Of a stretch of DNA of 64,000 nucleotides, positions 35,506-43,390 are shown one piece after another (within the stretch, counting starts at the first letter, position 1; each line of letters begins with the position of its first letter). The DNA comes from Streptomyces phaeochromogenes. Its GTDB lineage: Bacteria > Actinomycetota > Actinomycetes > Streptomycetales > Streptomycetaceae. The stretch spans positions 1 to 64,000 of the forward strand of contig NZ_LIQZ01000018.1 in the NCBI RefSeq assembly GCF_001418655.1, read 5' to 3'. The notes beneath the pieces were generated by a model. That model saw nothing but the letters and a program-made list of their open reading frames with translations. It searched no databases and was not told the DNA's origin. The position numbers and the translations under genes are program-made.

Positions 35506-35534
35506 TTGCGCACGACTAAATAGCGCGCTACTTT
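35506..35534 (+). promoter_or_regulatory. promoter of the alpha/beta hydrolase gene with overlapping palindrome
   Basis: TTGCGC (35506), 17 bases, TACTTT (35529). The perfect palindrome TAGCGCGCTA at 35521-35530 overlaps the -10, where an OhrR-type repressor would block polymerase. Confidence 0.6.
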
Positions 35535-35607
35535 CGAGGTGTGCCGCCGCTCCGGCGAAAGACCGTCGACGGAGCCTGCCCACGGCACCGGATCCGAGGA
35601 GATCGCC

Positions 35608-36576
35608 ATGACCGACACCACCGGCAACCGTCCCGTCCTGGAGCCCGCCGCCGCGGCCTTCTCCGAGGCGACCGCGAACCCGCCCTACCTGTTCGACCTC
35701 GGCCCGGCAGAGGGCCGTAAGACGGTTGACGAGGTGCAGTCGGGCGACATCGCCAAGCCGGACGTCGACGAGGAGTGGGTCACGGTCCCCGGCGGTCCGA
35801 CCGGACAGGTCCGGGCACGCATCGTCCGCCCGGCGGGTGCCTCCGGCGTCCTCCCGGTGATCATCTACATCCACGGCGCCGGCTGGGTCTTCGGCAACGC
35901 CCACACCCACGACCGCCTGGTCCGCGAGCTCGCCGTCGGCGCGAACGCGGCCGTGGTCTTCCCCGAGTACGACCTCTCGCCCGAAGCCCGCTACCCGGTC
36001 GCCATCGAGCAGAACTACACCGTCGCCAGGTGGGTCGTCACCGACGGCGTCGGCCACAACCTGGACGCCTCCCGGATCGCGGTGGCGGGCGACTCCGTCG
36101 GCGGCAACATGAGCGCGGCCCTGACCCTGATGGCCAAGGAGCGCGGCGATGTGCCCCTCGTCCAGCAGGTCCTCTTCTACCCGGTCACCGACGCCGCCTT
36201 CGACACCGGTTCCTACCACCAGTTCGCCGAGGGCTACTTCCTGCGCCGCGACGCCATGCAGTGGTTCTGGGACCAGTACACGACCGACGAGAAGCAGCGC
36301 GCCGAGATCACCGCGTCCCCGCTGCGGGCCACCACCGAGCAGCTCACCGGTCTGCCGCCGGCCCTGGTCATCACCGGCGAGGCCGACGTCCTGCGCGACG
36401 AGGGCGAGGCCTACGCCAACAAGCTGCGCGAGGCGGGCGTCCCGGTCACGGCGGTCCGCTACCAGGGCATCATCCACGACTTCGTGATGCTCAACGCCCT
36501 CGCCGACACCCACGCGGCCCGCGCCGCCATCAGCCAGGCGGTGACCGTACTGAAGGGCGCCCTCGCCACCGGCTGA
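35608..36576 (+). CDS. alpha/beta hydrolase (HSL-type esterase)
   Basis: A 322-residue esterase/lipase-like protein: IYIHGAGWVFGNAHTHD supplies the oxyanion motif (HGAG in place of HGGG), GDSVGGN the nucleophile Ser163, GEADVLRDEG the acid, and GIIHDF the histidine. This is the hormone-sensitive-lipase group. ATG at 35608 after GAGGAG. It is divergent from an OhrR-like gene and preceded by a promoter with an overlapping palindrome, so it is probably induced by organic peroxides; similar hydrolases are linked to OhrR in some bacteria. Followed by a strong terminator. Confidence 0.9.
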   Translation: MTDTTGNRPVLEPAAAAFSEATANPPYLFDLGPAEGRKTVDEVQSGDIAKPDVDEEWVTVPGGPTGQVRARIVRPAGASGVLPVIIYIHGAGWVFGNAHTHDRLVRELAVGANAAVVFPEYDLSPEARYPVAIEQNYTVARWVVTDGVGHNLDASRIAVAGDSVGGNMSAALTLMAKERGDVPLVQQVLFYPVTDAAFDTGSYHQFAEGYFLRRDAMQWFWDQYTTDEKQRAEITASPLRATTEQLTGLPPALVITGEADVLRDEGEAYANKLREAGVPVTAVRYQGIIHDFVMLNALADTHAARAAISQAVTVLKGALATG

Positions 36577-36596
36577 CCGGCCGTCCGGCCACCGAC

Positions 36597-36641
36597 CCGG
36601 CCTCCCGACCCCACGCACCGCGCGGAGGGTCGGGAGGCCGG
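36597..36641 (+). terminator. strong hairpin terminator of the hydrolase gene
   Basis: 15-bp perfect stem (CCGGCCTCCCGACCC and its complement) with a 15-base loop, 21 bases after the stop. Confidence 0.75.
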
Positions 36642-36696
36642 ACGGCGTTCGGCCCCGAGCGGCACGGACACGCGTACAACGAGCGGGATTCGGGCC

Positions 36697-36721
36697 GTGT
36701 ACCGCCCGGTTCTTCGGGTAG
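36697..36721 (+). promoter_or_regulatory. weak SigB-type promoter before a MarR gene
   Basis: GTGT, 15 bases, GGGTAG. Streptomyces SigB promoters are described as GNNT-N14-16-GGGTAC/T; only the last base differs. It lies about 50 bases before the GTG at 36773. Confidence 0.35.
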
Positions 36722-36772
36722 GGCCGACCTACATGACAGCTGCCCTGTCCGGAGCTCACTGAGAGAGCGCTT

Positions 36773-37300
36773 GTGGAGACCGACCGGCCCACGGGCCGCG
36801 ACCAGAACCCCGTCAACGAGCCGGAGACGCTTGCCCGCCAGGTCGTCGACACGGTGGAGAGTCTGGTGACGCTCTGGTTCGCGGCGGCCGAAGACATCGT
36901 CCCGCAGTTGTCCGCACGTCAGCTGTTCGCCCTGCAGACGGTCCGCCGCCGGCCCGAGCTCAATCTCACCGCTCTGGCCGAGCACTTGGAGATAGGGCTG
37001 CCCACCGCCAGCCGGCTGTGCGGCCGGCTCGTCTCCGCCGGGCTGCTGCAGCGGACCGTCCAGCCCCACAACCGCCGTGAGGTGCGCCTTGTGGTCACCG
37101 CCGACGGACGGCGGTTCCTGGCGGACGTCACCGAGCGGCGATCCCTGTTTCTCGCGACCGTGTTCGAGGCGATGACACCCGGCGAACGGGCCTCTCTGCA
37201 ACGGGGACTCGGCGCCTTCCAGCAGGCCCGTGCCCGCACACGTCCGCAACCGCGAGGTGACGGGCAGGACGGCGGGGGAGGAACGGTGGCCGGCGGCTGA
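36773..37300 (+). CDS. MarR-family regulator
   Basis: A 175-residue winged-helix protein: LSARQLFALQTVRRRPELNL, then TALAEHLEIGLPTASRLCGRL as recognition helix region, and the wing RTVQPHNRREVRLVVTADG. GTG at 36773 with only GAGAGAG upstream. It converges on the RsbU-like phosphatase gene with a 6-base gap and resembles the MarR protein at 43391 in size and wing sequence; both flank the stressosome operon. Target unknown. Confidence 0.85.
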   Translation: METDRPTGRDQNPVNEPETLARQVVDTVESLVTLWFAAAEDIVPQLSARQLFALQTVRRRPELNLTALAEHLEIGLPTASRLCGRLVSAGLLQRTVQPHNRREVRLVVTADGRRFLADVTERRSLFLATVFEAMTPGERASLQRGLGAFQQARARTRPQPRGDGQDGGGGTVAGG

Positions 37301-37306
37301 AGCCCG

Positions 37307-39070
37307 TCAGACGGGCAGTCCGGTGAGGGAGGGCGCTGCCGTCTCCGCCCCCCGGCTCGGGAGGTGGCACAGCAGCAGACACACGTCGTCGTCCCGCTCG
37401 GAGTCGCTCAGCAACGGCTGCAGGAGACGGTCGGCCGAGCCGTCCAGGTCCGTGTCGAGCTCCTCGGAACGGAAGGCCCCGAGCGACGCGGCCAGACGCT
37501 CGATACCGGGGTCTATGCCGTGGGCGCGGCGCTCGACCAGCCCGTCCGTGTAGAGGGCCAGCGTCGAACCGGGGGCGAGGCGCACGGTGTGGTCGCCGAT
37601 CTCCTGCCGCAGCGGGATGCCGAGCATGGCACCGGGCTTGGCGTCGAGTGTGTGCACCTGTCCGTCGGGGGTACGCAGCACCGGCGGCGGGTGGCCCGCG
37701 GCGGCCCAGGTGAGCGTCGGATCGTCGGGGTGGAAGCGCGCGATGACGGCCGTCGCGTACAGATCGGGCTGCAGGTGGTGCAGGAGGATGTGCAGCCGGG
37801 TGAGGAGCTGGCCCGGCGTGGCTCCGTCGACGGCGTACGCGCGCAGCGCCGTGCGCAACTGGCTCATCATGACGGCGGCGTGCAGCCCGTGCCCCGTCAC
37901 GTCGCCGATGACGGTGATCAGGCTGCCGTCGGGCTGACGGAACGCGTCGTACCAGTCCCCGCCGATGTTCAGACCGTGGGTGGCCGGCAGATAGCGGGCC
38001 GCCAGACGCAGTTCAGGAGTGGTGGGGAGGTCAGTGAGCAGGGCCCGCTGCAGTGTCTCGGCGATGTCCCGGTTGTGCTCGAAGCGCCGGGCGTTGTCGA
38101 TGGCGATGCTGGCGCGGCGCGTGAGCTCGATCAGCATGACCGCGTCGTCGGCGTCCCAGCGTTCGCCGGGCGGCGTAAGGATCAGCACCCCCAGCGGCGC
38201 CCGCCGCGTCGGCAGCGGAACGCACAGCAGGGGCTGCGTGGGATGCAGCGCCGAGGGCGGCTGGTCGTCGACGCCGGGCAGGCCGCCCGGATGGTCGGCG
38301 GCGTACTGAGGGCGCCCGCTGCGGGCCGCGACCACGGCGGCGGCCGGACGCGGAGTCTGCCGCGGCTCGTCGTCCTCGCCGTCGAACAGCCACACGTCGA
38401 CACTGCGGGCGTACTCGGGCACGAGGAGGCTGGGGAGTCGCCGCACGATCTCGTCGTGGTTGAGCGAAGCGGTGAGTACGGCGCTGGCGTCGGCCAGGAA
38501 CGTCAGCCTGCGGCGGGCGCTCTCCGCCTCCGTACGCGCCTTCCGCTCGGCGGCGAAGAGTTCGCGCTGGGCCCGTCCCGCCGCGTCCAGTTCGGCGTGC
38601 AGCGCCAGCACGCCCTGGTTCGTCTGGTGGAGCTCCTCCCGGTGGAAGTCCACCAGACCCTCCTGCTCGCCGAGCTTCTCCAGGACCAGGGCCGTGTCCT
38701 CGTCGGCGCCCAGCAGCGCCTCGGCCAGGATCGCGGGATCGTCCGCCACGGGGCCGACGTCGGAGAGGTCGGCGCCCTCAGGGCAGGTGACCGTCATGTG
38801 CCACGGCGGCTGCCCGTCGGCGCCGGCGTCGTCGAACGAGGTCACGACGGCCCGCAGAAGACCGTCCCCGGGAGGCACCGCGGACGTCGTTTCCAGGCAG
38901 AGCCGCCACGTGCCGCCCTTCGTGAGGCACTGCCGCAGATGCGCGCTGAGCGCGGTGGTCAGCCGGGTCCGCTCCAGACCGGGCACCCCGTACGCGGCCG
39001 TCAGACGTGCCGTGTCGATACGGGCCCGTGCGGCCTCGGTGACCGTGCTGATGTGCCAGGTACGCATCAT
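37307..39070 (-). CDS. GAF-SpoIIE (RsbU-like PP2C) serine phosphatase, last gene of stressosome operon
   Basis: A 587-residue phosphatase. About residues 1-90 are unassigned and may be the partner-binding part. A coiled coil runs about 150-215 (HREELHQTNQGVLALHAELD and on). A GAF-like domain occupies about 220-350, and the C-terminal SpoIIE/PP2C domain has GGDWYDAF, VIGDVTGHG, LYTDGLVERR and RDDDVCLLLC, so all metal-binding aspartates are present. It should dephosphorylate an STAS anti-sigma antagonist. The ATG at 39070 overlaps the stop of the upstream gene (ATGA), implying translational coupling. In Bacillus, RsbU is activated by RsbT, and an RsbT-like gene is two genes upstream. Confidence 0.9.
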   Translation of the reverse strand: MMRTWHISTVTEAARARIDTARLTAAYGVPGLERTRLTTALSAHLRQCLTKGGTWRLCLETTSAVPPGDGLLRAVVTSFDDAGADGQPPWHMTVTCPEGADLSDVGPVADDPAILAEALLGADEDTALVLEKLGEQEGLVDFHREELHQTNQGVLALHAELDAAGRAQRELFAAERKARTEAESARRRLTFLADASAVLTASLNHDEIVRRLPSLLVPEYARSVDVWLFDGEDDEPRQTPRPAAAVVAARSGRPQYAADHPGGLPGVDDQPPSALHPTQPLLCVPLPTRRAPLGVLILTPPGERWDADDAVMLIELTRRASIAIDNARRFEHNRDIAETLQRALLTDLPTTPELRLAARYLPATHGLNIGGDWYDAFRQPDGSLITVIGDVTGHGLHAAVMMSQLRTALRAYAVDGATPGQLLTRLHILLHHLQPDLYATAVIARFHPDDPTLTWAAAGHPPPVLRTPDGQVHTLDAKPGAMLGIPLRQEIGDHTVRLAPGSTLALYTDGLVERRAHGIDPGIERLAASLGAFRSEELDTDLDGSADRLLQPLLSDSERDDDVCLLLCHLPSRGAETAAPSLTGLPV

Positions 39071-40170
39071 GGTGTGCCGTCCGGCGGAACGGGGCTCAGT
39101 ACGGCGACGGCGGTGTCGTCCCGTACCGGCCGGGCGGAGCTGCTCGCGTCGCGCACCGTCACGGAGGCGATCACAGCCGGGTCGAAGGACGCGAGGCAGG
39201 CGTCCGTGGGCGGGGTCCAGCGGCTGGGCAGCCCGTCGCTGTGCAGGACGAGCAGACAGTCCGCTCCCCACGTCGCATGGTGTTCGGGGATGGTCGTGGG
39301 CCGGTGGGCTCCGACTATGCCGGGACGCGACAGCAGGGGCCGCCAGCCCTCACCCGTGCGCAGCCGGGCGCCGATGTTGCCGATCCCGGAGAAGGTCAGC
39401 CGCCCGGTCTCGGTGTCGAGCTGGGCGACGGCGACCGCGGCGCCCCTGGTGGGGCGGAGCTCCGCGTCCAGGTAGCGGAGCACCTCGGCCGGCGGCAGAT
39501 GGCCCGAGCGGCGCAGCGCCTCCACCGCGGCGGACGAGGCCCGGGCGGCGTCGGGGCCGTGGCCCAGTCCGTCGGCCAGCATCAGGGTCGTACGGTGGCC
39601 CGACCTGACCCACGCCCAGGCGTCACCGGAGAACTCCGCGCCGGCGAAGGGGATGTTGACCCCTCCCGCCCGAGCCGCGGCGGCAACCGGTGGGGGAGTG
39701 GCCGCGTGGCCGAGACCGCGGGTGCCACCGGTCCTGGCGCCACCGGCCCTGGTGGTACCGATTCGCGCCAGCGCGACCGTGCCCCGGCCGGGCACGCTGT
39801 GCAGGTCGAAGTCGTCGGTGATACGCCGGCAGGCACCGAGCCCGGCGCCGAGGGTGGACGCCGTGGAGAAACCGTCACGCAGGGCGGCCGGGACATCGGC
39901 CATGCCGGGACCGTGGTCGATCGCGGCGATCTGCACCACGGAGGTCGCCTCCTGCCCGGCCGGCAGCACGGGAGGGGGCACGGTCTCTATGAGCAACTGG
40001 CCTCCCTTGGCGTGCTTGAGCAGATTGGTGGCGAGTTCGGTGGCCACCAGCGCGGCTGCGGCGGTGCGGTTCCTGTCGAGTCCGGCCAGGGCGGCAGCGC
40101 CCTCCGCCGCGACCCTGGCGTCGCGTACGCGTGTCGAGTCGTGGACCGGGACGTCCCAGACGCGGGGCAT
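39067..40170 (-). CDS. HATPase (RsbT-like) fused to RsbX-like phosphatase
   Basis: A 367-residue fusion. Residues about 10-135 are a HATPase_c domain of the RsbT/RsbW type (N box VATELATNLLKHA, G1 DHGPGMAD, G2 STLGAGLGACRRI). About 175-365 are a small SpoIIE/PP2C domain like RsbX (FSGDAWAWV, LMLADGLGHG, LVLHSDGLPSRW, VRDDTAVAVL), with the metal aspartates retained. In Bacillus, RsbX resets the stressosome by dephosphorylating RsbR and RsbS. Having kinase and phosphatase in one chain suggests a self-contained reset switch. ATG at 40170 after GGAGGAG, overlapping the rsbT stop by one base (TGATG). Confidence 0.9.
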   Translation of the reverse strand: MPRVWDVPVHDSTRVRDARVAAEGAAALAGLDRNRTAAAALVATELATNLLKHAKGGQLLIETVPPPVLPAGQEATSVVQIAAIDHGPGMADVPAALRDGFSTASTLGAGLGACRRITDDFDLHSVPGRGTVALARIGTTRAGGARTGGTRGLGHAATPPPVAAAARAGGVNIPFAGAEFSGDAWAWVRSGHRTTLMLADGLGHGPDAARASSAAVEALRRSGHLPPAEVLRYLDAELRPTRGAAVAVAQLDTETGRLTFSGIGNIGARLRTGEGWRPLLSRPGIVGAHRPTTIPEHHATWGADCLLVLHSDGLPSRWTPPTDACLASFDPAVIASVTVRDASSSARPVRDDTAVAVLSPVPPDGTP

Positions 40171-40610
40171 CAGTGCTCCTCCCGGTGCCGCGGCGGACGG
40201 ACGGTCCACGAGGTCACGGTGACCGTGGTGCCGTTTCCGGGGCTGCTGTCGACCGCGAACTCGTGGACCAGCCGGCGGGCGCCGCCCAGACCCATACCGA
40301 GGCCGTCCCCCGAGGTGTAGCCGTCGCTCAGAGCCCGCTCCAGGTCCGCGATGCCCGGTCCCTCGTCGATGAACGCGAGCCGCAGCCCCGGTGCGTGACC
40401 GTTTCTCAGGACCGTGGCCTCCACCTCGCCGCCACCGCCGTGCACCAGAGTGTTGCGGGCCAGTTCGCTCGCCGCGGTGACCAGCTTGGTCTGTTCCACC
40501 AGACCGAAGCCCAACTGAGCGGCCGTCTGGCGCACATGCTGCCGTACCCACACCAGATCCATGTCCGAGTGGATCGGCAGGCGGGCGTCGACACAGCCGA
40601 CTGTCTGCAT
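40170..40610 (-). CDS. rsbT: RsbT-like anti-sigma regulatory serine/threonine kinase
   Basis: A 146-residue single-domain HATPase: SELARNTLVHGGGG (N box), FIDEGPGIADL (G1), SGDGLGMGLGGARRLVHEF (G2). This matches RsbT, which phosphorylates RsbR and RsbS in the stressosome and, once released, activates the RsbU phosphatase. ATG at 40610 with GGAGAG upstream; its first base is the last base of the rsbS stop (TGATG). Downstream overlap with the HATPase-RsbX fusion is of the same kind. Confidence 0.92.
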   Translation of the reverse strand: MQTVGCVDARLPIHSDMDLVWVRQHVRQTAAQLGFGLVEQTKLVTAASELARNTLVHGGGGEVEATVLRNGHAPGLRLAFIDEGPGIADLERALSDGYTSGDGLGMGLGGARRLVHEFAVDSSPGNGTTVTVTSWTVRPPRHREEH

Positions 40611-41029
40611 CACGGACTCTCCCGCCGTGTGCCGCGGGAACGGTACGGCGAGGCCTCCCCCGCCAGGAGTCCGAGGGCGTCCTCCGTGGTGAGCGCGGTG
40701 CGCAGACCCGGCAGCGTCAGACCCAGTTCCACCAACGTGATCGCGACCGCGGGCCGCATGCCGGCCACCACGGTCTGCGCGGCGAGGAGCCCCGCCTTGG
40801 CCGCGATCTCGGCCAGCACCCGCCCCAGGAACGAGTCGACCATCTCGACCCCCGAGAGGTCGATGACCACACCGGTGGTCGAACTGCTCGCGATGGTCTC
40901 GCTGATGTCCTGCTGGAGCTGCTCCGCCGTACTGTCGTGCAGATCGCCCTGGAGGGTCACGAGGAGGACGTCGCCGAGCCGCAGCACCGGGACGGACCCC
41001 CACGGAGGTCTCGTGTGCGCGTGGGTCAC
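40610..41029 (-). CDS. rsbS: RsbS-like STAS stressosome scaffold protein
   Basis: A 139-residue STAS protein: VPVLRLGDVLLVTLQGDLHD, VVIDLSGVEMVDSFLGRVLAE with the serine of the VDSF motif (the RsbT-target serine in Bacillus RsbS), and GMRPAVAITLVELGLTL. RsbS and RsbR build the stressosome core. GTG at 41029 overlaps the rsbR stop as GTGA. The C-terminal tail EASPYRSRGTRRESP is extra. Confidence 0.92.
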   Translation of the reverse strand: MTHAHTRPPWGSVPVLRLGDVLLVTLQGDLHDSTAEQLQQDISETIASSSTTGVVIDLSGVEMVDSFLGRVLAEIAAKAGLLAAQTVVAGMRPAVAITLVELGLTLPGLRTALTTEDALGLLAGEASPYRSRGTRRESP

Positions 41030-41925
41030 CGCGCGACCGCCCCGCGGGACACCGGGTCCACGATGCCGGAGCCCTGCTGGTCGAGCGCGTACGCCAGAGC
41101 GTCGGCGAGGCTGGCGCGGGTGACCACCGTGCCCAGGTCCAGACCGAGGTGGACGATGGTCTGCGCGATGGCCGGCCGGATGCCGGAGACGATGCACTCC
41201 GCTCCCATCAGCCGCGCCGCCGCGACCGTCTTCATCAGGTGCTGCGCCACGAGGGAGTCGACGGTCGGCACACCCGTGATGTCCAGGATCGCGAAGCGCG
41301 CGTGCTGGTCGACGACGGACTCCAGGAGCGTCTCCATCACCACCTGGCTGCGGGCGCTGTCGAGCGTGCCGATCAGCGGTACGGCGACGATGCCGTCCCA
41401 GAGCTTGATGACCGGCGTGGCCGTCTCCAGCAGTTCCATCCGCTGCCGGTCGATGAGGGCCCGGCCCTCGTTCAGCGCCGACTCCATGACGACCAGCCGC
41501 AGCGTGCCCATCAGTACGGTCGCCGCGGTGGCGCACTCCCGTACGTGCTCGGCGGACGACTGCGACAGGTCGGCCACCAGGAGGTCCACGACGGGCGGTC
41601 GCAGGGCGTCCACCTCGTTCGACACCTGTGCCGAGCCGGCGCCGGCGCGTGACCGGGCCGCCGCCGTGCGCGTCAACTGCTCGCGCACCACGGTGAATCC
41701 GTCCGCCTCGGTGTCCTCGACGCGTCCGGCCGAGGCCACCGCGGCCAGTGCCTCGATCACGGCCTTGCCCGCTTCCACCGCTTCGTCCCTGGACACGGTG
41801 AAGACCGTACGGAACAAGGGGGTGTCGGCCCACCGCTGGGCGACCTGCTCGCGGCGGCGCCGCAGGAAGTCCCCGACCTCCCGCGCGGGCGATCCATGCT
41901 GTCCTGCCGTTTCGTGCTCCGGCAC
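41026..41925 (-). CDS. rsbR: RsbR-like stressosome sensor protein
   Basis: A 299-residue protein. The N-terminal ~165 residues are all-helical and non-heme-like (RsbR-type sensor; no known ligand residues seen). The C-terminal STAS domain has PLIGTLDSARSQVVMETLLE, ILDITGVPTVDSLVAQHL and GIRPAIAQTIVHLGLDL. The threonine of AQTIV (second RsbT site in Bacillus RsbRA) is kept; the first site is serine (VDS) instead of threonine. I place the start at GTG 41925: the AAGGAG sequence would abut the more upstream GTG at 41934 but sits eight bases from this one. First gene of the five-gene operon. Confidence 0.92.
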   Translation of the reverse strand: MPEHETAGQHGSPAREVGDFLRRRREQVAQRWADTPLFRTVFTVSRDEAVEAGKAVIEALAAVASAGRVEDTEADGFTVVREQLTRTAAARSRAGAGSAQVSNEVDALRPPVVDLLVADLSQSSAEHVRECATAATVLMGTLRLVVMESALNEGRALIDRQRMELLETATPVIKLWDGIVAVPLIGTLDSARSQVVMETLLESVVDQHARFAILDITGVPTVDSLVAQHLMKTVAAARLMGAECIVSGIRPAIAQTIVHLGLDLGTVVTRASLADALAYALDQQGSGIVDPVSRGAVAR

Positions 41926-41937
41926 CTGTTCCACTCC

Positions 41938-41984
41938 TTACGTGCGTTACGTGCGTCGTATCGCTCCGAACTTGCCGAAGGCAA
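41938..41984. promoter_or_regulatory. leader repeats upstream of the stressosome operon
   Basis: A perfect 9-bp tandem duplication TTACGTGCG (41938-41955) and a small palindrome TTGCC-GAA-GGCAA (41972-41984) lie between the rsbR start and the upstream phosphatase gene. On the minus strand TTGCCT, 18 bases, TACGAC could be a weak promoter. Confidence 0.35.
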
Positions 41985-42066
41985 CGAGAAAGCGATGTAA
42001 AGCTTGCCGGATGACAACTGTAGCCGTGGCGCCGTCCGGCGGGACACCTGCGGTGCGGGTGCCCGC

Positions 42067-43239
42067 CTAGGGCGCCGGCTGCTTCCCGTGCCAGTCGAGA
42101 CAGACCACCAACGCGTCGTCGTCCGGCTCGGGTCCGCCGCGATGCCCCGTCAGCTCCCGCAGGACCGCCCCGGGTACTTCGGGGGCCGGCACCAGGCTCG
42201 TGGAGGTGACGGCCCGGGCCAGTGCCCGGTCGCCGTACCGCTCGCCGCCCGGTGCCACGACCGCGTGGACCCCGTCGCTGACGAGGACGAGCCGGTCGCC
42301 GGGCTCGACGGTGAACTCCTGCGCCACATAGTCGGTTTCCTCGAACATGCCCAGCGGGAGCTGAGCCTCCATGCCCACGGTCGTGACGGACCGGTCGCGC
42401 AGCCGCAGCATCCGCGGCGAGCCGGCGTCGACGACCCGCAGGCGTCCGGTGGACAGTTCGAGGTCCAGCAGCAGCACCGACAGATGCGCGGCGCCGCGGT
42501 AGTGGGCGTACACCGCCTGGTCGGCGAGAGCCGCCTGGTCCGCGATGGGGATGCCCGCCCGCCGGGCGTTGCGCAGCGCGTTGATGCCGAGGCTGGTCAG
42601 CAGCGAGGCGTCGATGCCCTCGCCCATGCCGTTGGTGACGTACAGCGTCAGCCGGTCGGCGGTGACGCACCAGTCGAAGTTGTCGCCGAACACGGCGTAG
42701 GCGGGCTCCAGTTGGGCGCCGAGTGTGAACTCGGGCCGGGCGCAGGAGCGCGCGGGCAGCAGCTGCCACTGCATCTCCGCCGCAAGCGTGAGCCGGTCCC
42801 TGCGCCGCGCCAGCAGATACAGGTCGGTGTCGCGATCCGCGACGACCACCTCGTGGCCCAGGACCTCGGCCACCTCGGCCAGTTCGGTCCGGCACTCCCC
42901 GGCCGCCTCGGCCGAGGGCAGGGTGACGGTCAGCACTCCGAGCCGGTCGCCGCGCACGGTGACCGGCAGATGAAGACGCACGCTGCCGCCGCCGTGGTCC
43001 TCCGTGTACGGCTCCTGCGACCCGAAGGCCCGGCCGGCCGGGCTGTCGTGCACCGGCAGCGGGTCGGGGGCATGCTGGACCGCGGACACGGGCTGCAGCA
43101 GGGTCAGTCCGTAGTCGGCCAGGAATAGTTCGGCATCCTGCGCCGCGTACTGGTTGCACAGCACCTCGCGGACCGCGTCCAGCAACTGGTGCGGTGCCGC
43201 GGAGCGCAGTGCGCGCTCGGCTGCCACGAATCTGTTCAC
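42067..43239 (-). CDS. SpoIIE-type phosphatase-like protein with altered metal motif
   Basis: A 390-residue protein: N-terminal GAF-like region (VNRFVAAERALRSAAPHQLL and LFLADYGLTLLQPV) and a SpoIIE-type domain. The usual GDVxGHG metal motif reads TNGMGEG, replacing the aspartate by asparagine and the histidine by glutamate; the GDWYD motif reads GDNFDW, while LVLVSDGV and PDDDALVVCLDW are kept. It may be a weak or non-catalytic phosphatase. I use GTG 43239 because the 150 bases above it (to GTG 43389) have poor third-position GC and act as the shared upstream region with the divergent marR, though 43389 has a fine AGGAGG. Confidence 0.8.
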   Translation of the reverse strand: MNRFVAAERALRSAAPHQLLDAVREVLCNQYAAQDAELFLADYGLTLLQPVSAVQHAPDPLPVHDSPAGRAFGSQEPYTEDHGGGSVRLHLPVTVRGDRLGVLTVTLPSAEAAGECRTELAEVAEVLGHEVVVADRDTDLYLLARRRDRLTLAAEMQWQLLPARSCARPEFTLGAQLEPAYAVFGDNFDWCVTADRLTLYVTNGMGEGIDASLLTSLGINALRNARRAGIPIADQAALADQAVYAHYRGAAHLSVLLLDLELSTGRLRVVDAGSPRMLRLRDRSVTTVGMEAQLPLGMFEETDYVAQEFTVEPGDRLVLVSDGVHAVVAPGGERYGDRALARAVTSTSLVPAPEVPGAVLRELTGHRGGPEPDDDALVVCLDWHGKQPAP

Positions 43240-43390
43240 GATGGTGGATATGCCATTCTCTCCGCGTCGTCGTCGGGTCCGTTTCGTCGGGTACACGACG
43301 CCGACGGTCTGTTGTGTGAGTCGGTCATTGGGGGCCGGTCGCCCGTGGCGGCGGGCTGACAGCGTCCGGGAAGCCTGGGAGAGTGTCACC

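Noticed and set aside
40610..43159. An 849-codon frame covering rsbS, rsbR and the phosphatase region on the minus strand
   Set aside because: Only its last 139 codons (RsbS) have domain content; the rest is a shifted frame across two real genes.
43289..43294. GGGTAC as a SigB promoter for the marR gene at 43391
   Set aside because: No GNNT element is found 14-16 bases upstream, so only the -10 half matches.
43240..43389. N-terminal extension of the altered SpoIIE-type gene to GTG 43389, which would put its start one base from the divergent marR start
   Set aside because: Although AGGAGG precedes GTG 43389, about 30 percent of third codon positions in this stretch are A or T, unlike real coding sequence here, and the recognisable domain starts at 43239.
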